Below the pieces are notes generated by a model. The model made no database searches, was not told where the DNA came from, and saw only the letters and a list, made by a program, of their open reading frames with translations. DNA of 64,000 bases from Marinobacterium lacunae. GTDB taxonomy: Bacteria; Pseudomonadota; Gammaproteobacteria; Pseudomonadales; Balneatricaceae. Position numbers and translations under genes: made by a program. The DNA is taken from contig NZ_JMQN01000029.1 of NCBI RefSeq assembly GCF_000705555.1, forward strand, positions 1-64,000, read 5' to 3'. The stretch's first letter is position 1, and each line of letters begins with the position of its first letter. Positions 25,978 to 33,943 of the stretch are shown piece by piece.

Positions 25978-26973
25978 ATGAAGCAAACTCTTACCGCGAT
26001 AGTCGCGACAAGCCTGCTGGTATCCGGGTTAGCAAGGGCAGACTTTCCGGAAAAGGATATTCAGGGGGTAATTCAGTGGGGGGCTGGGGGCTCTACTGAT
26101 ACCGTGATGCGTTCGGTGACGCCCCTGGCCGAACAAGAGCTGGGTGAAGATATCATCATGACCAACAAAAGCGGCGGTGTGGGGGCGATCGCCACCAAGT
26201 ATGTCAATGCTGCTAAAGGGGATGGCTATACCCTTTTGATGGGGGCCGAAAATCCTCAGATGTACAAGGTTCTGGGTCTGGCTGATGTCGATTATGGTGA
26301 TATGGAGCCAGTGGTTCTGCTGGCACGCGGATTGTCGATTATCGTCGCAGACAAAGACGAGCCCTATAACACTGTCGAGGAGTTTATCGCTTACGCGAAA
26401 GCCAATCCCGGTAAGGTAAGGGTTGGAACAAATGGCCCCAGCAGTCTGCCGTTTATGCTGCTGGCTATTCTGCGAACGGCTGAATCTTTCGATGTGACCG
26501 AAGTTCCATACGACGGAGAAGGGCCTGGACTTACCGCTTTGCAGAGTGGCGCAATCGACGTTATGCCCACCTCGTTGGGAGCTGCGTCTGATTTTCTCAA
26601 ATCGGGCAAAATGAAAGTGATCGGGTTGATCGATAAAAAGCCGAACCCTCTGCTACCAGGAGTCGCACCGGTAACCGATACCTATCCTCAGCTTGCTTCG
26701 ATGCTTCCCTACGGTTCATTTTTCGGCATCTTCGTAAAGAAAGGCACACCGGATGAGGCGCTCGATAAGCTGTCAAACGCGTACTTGATAGCTGCCGGTA
26801 GCGATAAGTTTCACTCGCTGATGGATAACCTCGGTTACGAAGTGATGGGTATCAATGGCCAGGATGCGAAGGCCTTTTTGAGCAACTTCCAATCAGTTGC
26901 ATCATGGTTGGTACACGACACCGGTTTCTCGAAAACATCACCTGATACTCTCGGCATAGCGCGTCCCGAGTAA
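25978..26973 (+). CDS. Tripartite tricarboxylate transporter substrate-binding protein
   Basis: A 331-residue periplasmic binding protein of the TctC/Bug family. A signal peptide (about 1-20, ending ARA-D) is followed by the family motifs: FPEKDIQGVIQWGAGGSTD, NKSGGVGAIATKYV, DGYTLLMG and the GKVRVGTNGPSS segment. The ATG at 25978, preceded by GGGAG, is chosen. Family members bind carboxylates or related anions for a TctA/TctB permease, but no tctA or tctB gene is beside it. Either the permease is elsewhere, as for many Bug proteins, or the protein serves in sensing. Confidence 0.88.
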   Translation: MKQTLTAIVATSLLVSGLARADFPEKDIQGVIQWGAGGSTDTVMRSVTPLAEQELGEDIIMTNKSGGVGAIATKYVNAAKGDGYTLLMGAENPQMYKVLGLADVDYGDMEPVVLLARGLSIIVADKDEPYNTVEEFIAYAKANPGKVRVGTNGPSSLPFMLLAILRTAESFDVTEVPYDGEGPGLTALQSGAIDVMPTSLGAASDFLKSGKMKVIGLIDKKPNPLLPGVAPVTDTYPQLASMLPYGSFFGIFVKKGTPDEALDKLSNAYLIAAGSDKFHSLMDNLGYEVMGINGQDAKAFLSNFQSVASWLVHDTGFSKTSPDTLGIARPE

Positions 26974-27037
26974 TCCTGTCCTGTTTGCTGTGCGGTGGAT
27001 CTATCGCCGCACAGCGCCAAAATATCAGAGAGAGTCC

Positions 27038-28084
27038 ATGAATAGTTACCGTATTGCTGTAATGGGGGCGGGCGTTATCGGCCAGCAGCATGTGAAACTG
27101 CTTAATCAACATCCGCAAACCACATTGGCGGCGTTGGTGGATATCAGCGAGGCTGGCAAAGCTTATGCCAAAGAGCAGAGCGTACCCTTTTATCGGGATC
27201 GCGTTGAGATGCTGGATCGGGAGAAACCCGATGCAGTAATCATTGCGCTGCCCAACCAACTACATGTAGTGGCTGCGCAGGAGTGCATCTCTCGCGGTAT
27301 CCCGGTGCTTCTGGAGAAGCCTGTGGCCGATACCCTGGAGGCGGCGTGCTGCCTTGTCGATATCGTAGAGCAAAGCGATATCCCGGTTTTGGTTGGCCAT
27401 CACCGTCGACACAGCCCCGATATCCAGGCTGCGAAGCGCGCGATCGTCGCAGGTAAGCTTGGCAGTCTGGTAGCGGCCAATGGCTTCTGTTTCGTGAAAA
27501 AGCATGATGCCTATTTTGAGGCGCAGTGGCGGCGTAAAGCCGGAGGTGGGCCCGTACTGATCAATCTGATTCACGATATCGATTGCTTCCGTTATCTCTG
27601 TGGCGAGATCGTACAGGTGCAGGCCGTCACATCTAACCGAGCGCGAGAGCTTGAGGTTGAAGACACTGCGGCGGTTACCCTGAAATTTGCCAACGGAGCA
27701 TTGGGTACGTTGGTGATCAGTGATGCAGTACCCTCTCCCTATTGCTGGGATGTGGTCTCAGGACAGGCACTTTATCTGGGTAAACACCGCGGTGACTGCT
27801 ATTACATCGGCGGGACCGAAGGCACTCTGGCTGTGCCGTCTCTGGCGTTGTGGCGGCAGCAACCTGGAGAGGACTGGCGTCATCCCCTGGTACAGCATCA
27901 ACTGCAAATGGAGCTTTCTAACTGTTACGTCAACCAGTTGCAGCACTTTCTGTGCTGTATCGATGGCTCTGCATCACCTTTGGTGAGCGTACGTGAAGGG
28001 TTGCAGACTCTGGCAGCTACCTTGGCGGTTAGTGAGGCTGCCAGTAGACAGAGTTCGGTCAATATTGCTGAGCTGATTGCGTAA
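27038..28084 (+). CDS. Gfo/Idh/MocA family oxidoreductase
   Basis: A 348-residue NAD(P)-dependent dehydrogenase of the inositol-dehydrogenase type. The N-terminal Rossmann domain starts RIAVMGAGVIGQQHVKLLNQ, and the EKP motif is present as LLEKPVADTLEAA (residue about 95). The C-terminal alpha/beta substrate domain includes GGGPVLINLIHDIDCFRYLCG, where Asp/His of the active site lie. The ATG at 27038 is chosen; the frame extends 16 codons upstream. It is 64 bases after the binding protein gene and likely cotranscribed. Substrate is probably a cyclitol or sugar acid, not determinable. Confidence 0.88.
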   Translation: MNSYRIAVMGAGVIGQQHVKLLNQHPQTTLAALVDISEAGKAYAKEQSVPFYRDRVEMLDREKPDAVIIALPNQLHVVAAQECISRGIPVLLEKPVADTLEAACCLVDIVEQSDIPVLVGHHRRHSPDIQAAKRAIVAGKLGSLVAANGFCFVKKHDAYFEAQWRRKAGGGPVLINLIHDIDCFRYLCGEIVQVQAVTSNRARELEVEDTAAVTLKFANGALGTLVISDAVPSPYCWDVVSGQALYLGKHRGDCYYIGGTEGTLAVPSLALWRQQPGEDWRHPLVQHQLQMELSNCYVNQLQHFLCCIDGSASPLVSVREGLQTLAATLAVSEAASRQSSVNIAELIA

Positions 28085-28103
28085 TCGAGTGTCGATCTAC
28101 CGA

Positions 28104-28128
28104 AAAAGGCTGCTTAAAGCAGCCTTTT
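28104..28128. terminator. Bidirectional terminator between convergent genes
   Basis: AAAAGGCTGC and GCAGCCTTTT form a perfect ten-pair stem around a five-base loop. It lies between the MocA-type gene and the AEC carrier gene and has A/T runs for both directions. Confidence 0.85.
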
Positions 28129-28134
28129 AATGCA

Positions 28135-29070
28135 TTACAGCAGCAGATACATCGCCAAGCTGATGGTGAAGAATGACAATGTAGTGGTGGCGACGAGAAT
28201 GCTCGCACATAACTGCCCAAAGCCATAGTTGCTGCCGATAATGGGGAAAATGCTCATCATCGGCATTGCTGCCATCAGTATGGCGCAAGTCGTCAGCGCA
28301 GGATCTGATGTCGGCAACATCCAGGCAACTAGCGCCAGAATCAGTGGGTGAAGGGTTAGCTTGCCCGACATGACCAGGCCAATATCGGTCAAGTTTCCGC
28401 GAACCTCGTTCCCGACGAGTGATCCACCGATAACAAAAAGCGCCAAAGCGGCAGAGGCTTTGCCAAGAATATCCAGACTGAACAAGGCTACGTCCGGCAC
28501 CGGCAGTGACAGCGCCGAAACCGACAGGCCGGCGAATATCGCCATCAAGATCGGGTTGCGGATCAGACGCTGGAGTACAGGCTTCCACGCCTGGCCAGCG
28601 GCGTGAGAATTTTCCTGGCTTTTGGCATATTCGATGGTTATGAGTGCGAGTGGAATTAACAGGATATTTTCCACTATCACCGACATCATAAACGCTTGGG
28701 TAGCGACTTCGCTGAATACCTGCTCAAGTACCGGGTAACCGATAAAAACGCTGTTTGGTACCGCAGTGCCCAGCGCTTTTACGCCGCTTTCGGCAAGCGG
28801 ATTGCCGCGGATCATCTTGAAAAACAGCATGGCGATCAGCAGTGTGGCGAGAGAACCCAGCGCATAGGCGCTGATGTAGGCGCCATCGATCACCTCATCG
28901 AGCCGCATGGTCGCCAAATTGCTGAAAATCAGCGCGGGGAGCGTGAAGTAGAGTACTACCCGGCCGATTTCAGGAACGGCGCTTGGCGAAATGATACGGC
29001 TCTTTACCGCTCCGTAACCGATCAAGATGACGAGAAATATGGGCGCTGTAATACCCAGTACGCCTGCCAT
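28135..29070 (-). CDS. AEC family transporter
   Basis: A 311-residue auxin-efflux-carrier-family protein with about ten membrane segments in two five-helix halves (ITAPIFLVILIGYGAV at the start). The GxxN-type motifs of the crossing helices occur as ALGTAVPNSVFIGYPVLEQV and its counterpart CAILMAAMPMMSIFPI. Bacterial relatives include MdcF and malonate or malate carriers. The ATG at 29070 is preferred over an upstream in-frame start at 29139. It probably ends a NIPSNAP-SDR-AEC operon and may be the carrier for the carboxylate handled by the island. Confidence 0.82.
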   Translation of the reverse strand: MAGVLGITAPIFLVILIGYGAVKSRIISPSAVPEIGRVVLYFTLPALIFSNLATMRLDEVIDGAYISAYALGSLATLLIAMLFFKMIRGNPLAESGVKALGTAVPNSVFIGYPVLEQVFSEVATQAFMMSVIVENILLIPLALITIEYAKSQENSHAAGQAWKPVLQRLIRNPILMAIFAGLSVSALSLPVPDVALFSLDILGKASAALALFVIGGSLVGNEVRGNLTDIGLVMSGKLTLHPLILALVAWMLPTSDPALTTCAILMAAMPMMSIFPIIGSNYGFGQLCASILVATTTLSFFTISLAMYLLL

Positions 29071-29190
29071 GGCTAAACTCCAAAGGAAGATAAACGGATA
29101 AGGGCCGCCAGTTTGCCTGACAGCCCTGAAGTAATACATATTACAGATTGGTCAGTCTCGGTAATACCAGCTGTTGATGCCACCCTTTGC

Positions 29191-29976
29191 TCAGGGTTTC
29201 GGTAAACCGGGTATCAGGCCCAACACGCTATCGCTGTAACCTCCATCCGCCAGCAGTGTTTGGCCGGTTATATAACGTGCATCCGGCCCGCCGAGAAAGG
29301 CCACTATTCCGGCAATATCATCCGGTGTGCCGACACGTCCCATCGGGACCATGGCGTTGCGTTTAGCTGCGGTCTCCTCATGCTGATAGAGCTTTTCCGT
29401 TAGTGGGGTGCGAATCATACCCGGCGCAATACAGTTAACACGAATACCGTGAATTGCATGCTCCTGTGCCAGCTGAGCGCAAAGCATCTGCACTGCAGCC
29501 TTGCTTGCCGAGTAGGCGCCGCTGTTGGCATGGGGGTTGAGACCGGACATGGAGGATATGGTTACGATCGCTCCCCGGCTCTCCTTCAAGGCCGGTATTG
29601 CAGCTTTGGCCAGCAGCCAGGGTGCGCGTACATTGACGTTGAAGGTCAGATCCCATTTTTCAGTTTCGAGGTCAGCTAATGGCCCAGGAGACATCATGCC
29701 TGCATTGGAGACCAGAAGGTCAAGTCCGCCGAGTGCTTTTACCGCTTGATCGACCAGCATGCCTGGAAACGCAGGATCGGCCAGATCGCCACTGATCCAG
29801 TGGCAGCTAGCGCCCATCGATTCAAGGTCGCTTGCCAGTTTCTCAGGGTGTGGTTTGCGGCCAGAGGTATGCAGCGCCAGAGCGATTGGCTCATTTCGGT
29901 TGCCGAAGTCGTTAGCCAGCTTGCGGCAGATAGCGCCGCCAATACCTTCGCTGACACCGGTGATCAGTGCTTTCAT
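29191..29976 (-). CDS. Short-chain dehydrogenase/reductase
   Basis: A 261-residue classical SDR. The cofactor motif is TGVSEGIGGAI near residue 5, followed by NAG (VSNAGMMSPGP), the catalytic Ser (TISSMSG) and YSASKAAVQ (Tyr and Lys). Also present is IRVNCIAPGMIRTPLTEKL. The ATG at 29976 with AGGA upstream is used; an in-frame ATG at 30051 is less likely. Substrate is unknown; the neighbours point to a hydroxy-acid or sugar-acid pathway. It resembles 3-oxoacyl-ACP reductase only at family level. Confidence 0.87.
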   Translation of the reverse strand: MKALITGVSEGIGGAICRKLANDFGNRNEPIALALHTSGRKPHPEKLASDLESMGASCHWISGDLADPAFPGMLVDQAVKALGGLDLLVSNAGMMSPGPLADLETEKWDLTFNVNVRAPWLLAKAAIPALKESRGAIVTISSMSGLNPHANSGAYSASKAAVQMLCAQLAQEHAIHGIRVNCIAPGMIRTPLTEKLYQHEETAAKRNAMVPMGRVGTPDDIAGIVAFLGGPDARYITGQTLLADGGYSDSVLGLIPGLPKP

Positions 29977-30063
29977 TCTTTTTTCCTGTCCAACTTTTTG
30001 ATGAACGCCATATTTAGATAGGTAATGTGGGATGCAGCCCTCTAACCGCAATGGCGAATAATG

Positions 30064-30681
30064 TTATTGCAGTGGTGATATCGAAGTGGGCAGCACGATG
30101 GTAGAAGACATTTCTAGCTCTACCCAGTCGGGACAACCGATACCAGGCCAGGCGCCATCTCTAACAGATTCATATCGCGCTTGTGTACGCTGTTCCAATG
30201 AACGATAAGGCCAGATCTGCAGTGTCCTTGAAGGTCCATCAATCGCATAGAGGGCGATCGTCAGTGGCGAGTATTGGGTGCGCATTGGTACAGCTTTCTC
30301 CCAAGCGGAGATAGTAGGCATCAATGTTCCCTGCTTGAGCTTGTAACGGCGAATTTCATAGTAAGGTCCATCCGCCGCTGGAACGATTGGTTTAAGAAAA
30401 GGGAAGGGGGCGTAGCTCTCCAGATTCATATCGGTCATGTAGTCTAGGCAGCCGAATGGATCGGGGCTCTTCAGTGTGCGCGCACGCTCTTTAACCAGAT
30501 CCTCTGTCCGGTCGAAACCACGCAGTATGATCAGCTGATTCAACCTGCCTATATCGGACAGCCAGCAGCCGAGAAGTGTTCCCCGGGCGTCGATTGAGTC
30601 GGAATACGCTTTTGCAGCCAAAGACGCTGCTTCTTGGCTCCCCATTCGAATGGTGAGTGTCGCTATTTCATAGCGCTCCAT
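30064..30681 (-). CDS. NIPSNAP family protein
   Basis: A 205-residue protein with two ferredoxin-like NIPSNAP/EthD-type halves. The second begins with the family motif YYEIRRYKLKQGTLMPTISAWEKA, and the LQIWPYRSLEQRTQARYE stretch is typical of the domain end. Such proteins occur in many catabolic clusters with no known reaction. It is the first gene of a leftward operon with the SDR and AEC genes, 77 bases downstream of an IclR-type site. Confidence 0.8.
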   Translation of the reverse strand: MERYEIATLTIRMGSQEAASLAAKAYSDSIDARGTLLGCWLSDIGRLNQLIILRGFDRTEDLVKERARTLKSPDPFGCLDYMTDMNLESYAPFPFLKPIVPAADGPYYEIRRYKLKQGTLMPTISAWEKAVPMRTQYSPLTIALYAIDGPSRTLQIWPYRSLEQRTQARYESVRDGAWPGIGCPDWVELEMSSTIVLPTSISPLQ

Positions 30682-31017
30682 ACCGCTTCGCTTCCTCCCT
30701 CAACCTTATCGACGTCATATCATATCGGGCGGTTTTTTTAGTACGATATCATAAAGTTGAAACAGTTTCTATAAATGAAGTGTTCGTTATATCTGTGTTG
30801 ACCTCAGCGGTATCAACTGGGCTCTCTGGTGTTTGAACGCCAGCTCCGTAACCGCTGGGATTTCATATCGAACTATGGACAACAATAAAAATGCTCACAT
30901 CGATCATGAAACGTCTTGCCGGGAGCGTGCGACACTCGCTTTATCTACCGGTATTGGATTTGGCACCTCTACGCTGTCAGTCCAGTGAGGTTGCCGACAG
31001 CTTCAGCTGGAAAGCGG
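30682..31017. other. Gene-poor stretch next to decayed genes
   Basis: About 335 bases upstream of the NIPSNAP gene. Apart from the IclR-type site I see only a short rightward ORF (ATG 30906 or 30891, stop 31040) whose 40-odd residues match nothing I recognise; it may be another gene fragment. Confidence 0.4.
30758..30770. promoter_or_regulatory. IclR-type operator upstream of the NIPSNAP gene
   Basis: TGAAACAGTTTCT matches the TGAAA-N3-TTTCA dyads in front of the solute-binding protein gene at all fixed positions but the last. It lies 77 bases before the NIPSNAP start codon, so the leftward operon is probably in the same IclR regulon. Confidence 0.5.
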
Positions 31018-31341
31018 TCACGCTGCATCGATCAGATTGAGACTACCCAGTAAGTTGACCTCAAGACCCCGCACCGGATCGGCGGCGCAATCTACGGTCA
31101 TTAGCCCCGCCAAGTGCACAATGGCATCGCAATCGGTAGCGGCTGAAAGTACAGCCTGTGGATCACGAATATCGCCGGTAATCATCTCGACCCTGCCTGA
31201 GAGACCCCGTTGAACCCGGTCCAGATTGGCGGCCTTTGGCTGTATATCCAGGATGCGAACAGCCCATCCTCTCTCGATCAGTTCAGCACAGACCCAGCTA
31301 CCGAGAAAACCGGTACCGCCTGTCAGCATGACCCTTTTCAT
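31018..31341 (-). pseudogene. Truncated NAD-dependent epimerase/dehydratase
   Basis: Only the first 107 residues of an extended SDR remain, against about 300 or more in the family. It begins MKRVMLTGGTGFLGSW, with GDIRDPQAV and IVHLAGLMTVD, and stops right after NLLGSLNLIDAA, just before the catalytic Ser and YxxxK would come. The GAGGAG ribosome site and ATG are intact, so a stub could still be made. The remainder is not found downstream. Its original substrate may have been a sugar acid, given the neighbours. Confidence 0.75.
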
Positions 31342-31446
31342 TCGCAATCTCCTCTACAGCGGGACCGAGCCCGGTTGCCCAGTATTTATTTGTTGATAGT
31401 ATTTTCAAATTGAAAGTCTTTTAAACAACAAGACAGGGAGGTTCGG

Positions 31447-31776
31447 ATGCTAAGAATTGCTGGCAAGGAGGGTAATCCGTTGCAGAGCGCCTATTCGGCA
31501 AGCAAGGCCGCTGTCATAGCGCTGACAAAGTCGTTGGGTAAAGAGCTGGCTAAAACCGGTATTAGGGTCAATTGTGTTACGTCTGCGATTATAACCACGG
31601 CGATGAATGAGCAGATGACCGAGGAGCTGCGTCAACAGGTACTGAGCAAGGTGCCGATGGGGCGTGCCGGAAAACCGGAAGAGGTTGCTGCTCTGGCGCT
31701 GTGGCTGGCTTCTGCCGAGTGCAGCTTCACGACTGGGGCTGTTTTCGATGTCTCGCGTGGCCGAGCGACCTATTGA
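31447..31776 (+). pseudogene. N-terminally truncated SDR
   Basis: The 109-residue reading frame is the C-terminal half of a short-chain dehydrogenase: IAGKEGN, then the active-site YSASKAAVIALTKSLG, GIRVNCVTSAIITTAM, and the C-terminal FTTGAVFDVSRGRATY. The Rossmann half with the cofactor motif is missing. The usual P in NCVTP and G in DVSGG are altered to S and R, a further sign of decay. A good GGGAGG site happens to precede the first ATG, so a fragment may be translated. Such SDRs often act on sugar acids. Confidence 0.75.
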
Positions 31777-31798
31777 ATCTCTAAAGATCCACTTTATG

Positions 31799-31822
31799 CA
31801 GTGCCACCGGATGGTGGCACTG
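31799..31822. repeat. Strong hairpin downstream of fdhA
   Basis: CAGTGCCACC and GGTGGCACTG form a perfect ten-pair stem with a four-base loop, just after the fdhA stop and the truncated SDR. It lacks a clear T run on either side, so it may act as a 3-prime stabilising hairpin or a weak terminator. Confidence 0.5.
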
Positions 31823-31840
31823 TGGAGCTAAGGTCTAAGG

Positions 31841-33034
31841 TCAGGCAGCCGATCCGTGGGGATCGATAACGAACTTCATCGCGGCGCCACCGTCGAAGTC
31901 GGCGTAACCCTTAGGCGCTTCGTCCAGAGAGATCATCTTCACGTTGACGGCATCGGCGATCTTGATCTTGTCGAACAGGATCGCCTGCATCAGCGGACGA
32001 TGGTACTTCATGACCGGGCACTGGCCGGTATGGAAGGAGTGCGACTTGGCCCAGCCAAGGCCGAAGCGCATGCTCAGTGCACCCTGCTTGGCCGCATCGT
32101 CGACGGCACCCGGATCTTCGGTCACGTACAGGCCAGGGATACCGATCTGGCCGCCGGCGCGGGTCATCTGCATGGCAGAGTTGAGTACGGTAGCCGGTGC
32201 TTCCTTACCGTGGTTGCAGCCGCAGGCGTGAGCTTCAAAGCCGACGCAGTCGACGAATGCGTCTACTTCGCGTTCGCCCAGGATCGCTTCCAGCCTGTCG
32301 GCCATATCGCCTTCCTGGGTCAGGTCAATGGTCTCGCAACCGAAACTACGAGCCTGCTTCAGGCGATCTTCGTTCATATCACCGACGATGACACAGGCGG
32401 CACCCAGCAGGTGTGCTGATGCGGCAGCCGCCAGACCGACAGGGCCTGCACCGGCGATGTAGACAGTGGAGCCAGGGCCGACACCGGCAGTGACGCAACC
32501 GTGGAAGCCGGTGGGGAAAATGTCGGAGAGTAGGGTCAGATCCTGGATCTTCTCCATCGCCTGATCAGCATCAGGGAATTTCAGCAGGTTGAAATCGGCG
32601 TAGGGGACCATGACGTATTCAGTCTGACCGCCAACCCAGCCGCCCATATCCACGTAACCGTATGCTGCGCCAGGGCGAGCCGGGTTTACGTTTAGGCAGA
32701 TACCGGTCTTGCCCTCTTTACAGTTGCGGCAGCGCCCGCAGGCGATATTGAACGGTACAGAGACCAGGTCGCCCACTTTAACAAACTCGACGTCACGACC
32801 GGTTTCAATAACCAGACCTGTGATTTCGTGACCCAGAACAAGGCCGGAAGGGGCAGTTGTACGTCCGCGGACCATGTGCTGATCGGAGCCGCAGATGTTG
32901 GTGGTTACAACTTTGAGAATAACACCGTGATCGCACTTGCGGTTGCCAATTGCGAGTTCGGGGTAGGGAATTGACTCGACCGCTACCTTGCCGGGTTCTT
33001 TATAGACGACACCGCGGTTGCTTGCTTGACTCAT
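31841..33034 (-). CDS. fdhA: Glutathione-independent formaldehyde dehydrogenase
   Basis: A 397-residue zinc alcohol dehydrogenase-family enzyme closely following the pseudomonad FdhA pattern (about 398 residues). It oxidises formaldehyde to formate with tightly bound NAD+. The catalytic zinc region has NICGSDQHMVRG and LGHEITG; the structural zinc cysteines are in CGRCRNCKEGKTGIC. The Rossmann motif is AGAGPVGLAAAASAHLLG. Insertions such as FEAHACGCNHGKEAP mark this subfamily. It detoxifies formaldehyde freed during betaine, dimethylglycine and sarcosine demethylation. It is divergent from the signalling operon at 33.3 kb, and TGTCGC repeats lie in between. Confidence 0.95.
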   Translation of the reverse strand: MSQASNRGVVYKEPGKVAVESIPYPELAIGNRKCDHGVILKVVTTNICGSDQHMVRGRTTAPSGLVLGHEITGLVIETGRDVEFVKVGDLVSVPFNIACGRCRNCKEGKTGICLNVNPARPGAAYGYVDMGGWVGGQTEYVMVPYADFNLLKFPDADQAMEKIQDLTLLSDIFPTGFHGCVTAGVGPGSTVYIAGAGPVGLAAAASAHLLGAACVIVGDMNEDRLKQARSFGCETIDLTQEGDMADRLEAILGEREVDAFVDCVGFEAHACGCNHGKEAPATVLNSAMQMTRAGGQIGIPGLYVTEDPGAVDDAAKQGALSMRFGLGWAKSHSFHTGQCPVMKYHRPLMQAILFDKIKIADAVNVKMISLDEAPKGYADFDGGAAMKFVIDPHGSAA

Positions 33035-33138
33035 GGATGTTCTCCAGCTTTTTGTTTTTATGCACTAGCACTGAGCCTGTATTAAGAAGGCTGAACTCCA
33101 CCCTACGCGTCAGCTCTCTTGCCGACATTCCCAATTAA

Positions 33139-33152
33139 GACATTTAAATGTC
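33139..33152. promoter_or_regulatory. Palindrome GACATTTAAATGTC
   Basis: A perfect 14-base palindrome about 105 bases upstream of the fdhA start. Its GACAT/ATGTC arms recur in the second dyad at 33255-33274, suggesting one regulator binds both. The regulator is unknown; the HTH-receiver protein encoded next door is a candidate. Confidence 0.4.
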
Positions 33153-33182
33153 GAATTGAGGCGTCAGTGTTGAGTGAGGGGC

Positions 33183-33225
33183 TGTCGTAGCTATTCGACT
33201 TAGTCTCTATTGTCGCAATTGTCGC
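33183..33225 (+). promoter_or_regulatory. TGTCGC cluster upstream of fdhA
   Basis: TGTCGTAG at 33183, TGTCGCAA at 33211 and TGTCGC at 33220 (nine bases after the previous) form a cluster about 150-190 bases upstream of the fdhA start. They share the octamer seen upstream of glyA and the BCCT gene. Confidence 0.4.
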
Positions 33226-33254
33226 TTCGTGATTAAATGTTGCCTATCAACTAG

Positions 33255-33274
33255 ATGTCTCTAAAATGAGACAT
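33255..33274. promoter_or_regulatory. Inverted repeat ATGTCTC-N6-GAGACAT
   Basis: Perfect seven-base arms around six bases, 63 bases before the start of the HTH-receiver gene. A possible autoregulatory site for that operon. Confidence 0.4.
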
Positions 33275-33336
33275 TAGTGTTTTTGTTGGGAATGGCCTCA
33301 AGCAGGTGCTGTAGTCATGGTGTATCGAGGTAATAA

Positions 33337-33891
33337 ATGAAGGCGTTTGCAGCGGATGAGATTGCGCAGATGTGTAATGTCGATGAAGCGGTCGTGTCTG
33401 AATGGATTCAGGCCGGTTGGCTGACGCCGATCAAGTTACCCGGACGGGGGAACAACCGCGTTCTGGCCGAAGACCTCCTAAACTTTCTGGATAGGGAGGG
33501 GATGGCTGTACCGGAGGAACTCGACGTGAAGCCCGAGCGCAGCGTTCTGGTCGTCGACGACGAGGCGGCGGTTGCGCGATCCATCGCAAAGGTTTTGCGC
33601 ACAGCGGGTTTTCGAACCGAGATCGCCTCTGACGGTTTTCAGGGCGGCGGTATGTTGATGAAGCATCGGCCATCGCTGGTTACGCTGGATCTCAGGATGT
33701 CTGGCCTTAATGGCTATGACGTGCTCAGGTTCATCCGTAATACCACTGACATCGCCCACACCAAGGTGCTGGTTATATCGGCATTAGACCACCTGTCTCT
33801 TCAGCGTGCGCTTGAGGAGGGGGCTGATGCAGTACTGTCTAAACCGTTCGACATGGAACAGCTCATATCTACCGTAGAAAGCCTGATGTAG
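33337..33891 (+). CDS. Response regulator with N-terminal MerR/excisionase-type HTH
   Basis: A 184-residue protein with the order reversed from usual response regulators. An N-terminal helix-turn-helix of the BldC/excisionase (HTH_17) type spans about 1-58 (AADEIAQMCNVDEAVVSEWI, then NNRVLAEDLLNFLDREG). A receiver domain follows at about 68-184, with the acidic pair DD74-75, phospho-acceptor Asp118 in LVTLDLRM, and the KPF lysine. All key receiver residues are present. It heads a rightward operon of five signalling genes. Function is inferred as a phosphorylation-controlled DNA-binding protein, perhaps acting at the dyads upstream and thus also on fdhA. Confidence 0.85.
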   Translation: MKAFAADEIAQMCNVDEAVVSEWIQAGWLTPIKLPGRGNNRVLAEDLLNFLDREGMAVPEELDVKPERSVLVVDDEAAVARSIAKVLRTAGFRTEIASDGFQGGGMLMKHRPSLVTLDLRMSGLNGYDVLRFIRNTTDIAHTKVLVISALDHLSLQRALEEGADAVLSKPFDMEQLISTVESLM

Positions 33892-33943
33892 CGCGATATG
33901 CACATGGCGGAACCCCTTTAACGAAGTCAGGGAGTAAGCGCGA

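Larger units (their letters stand above)
33035..33336. other. fdhA / signalling operon divergent region with palindromes
   Basis: About 300 bases holding several dyads: GACATTTAAATGTC (33139-33152, perfect) and ATGTCTC-N6-GAGACAT (33255-33274, perfect arms). TGTCGT and tandem TGTCGC copies lie in 33183-33225. No gene. Two transcripts start outward from here. Confidence 0.5.

Noticed and set aside
30891-31040. Short rightward ORF next to the truncated epimerase
   Set aside because: About 44-49 codons with no recognisable motif; overlaps the epimerase remnant and may be chance.
31799-31822. Intrinsic terminator for fdhA
   Set aside because: The stem is perfect but no T run follows on either strand, so it is listed as a hairpin repeat only.
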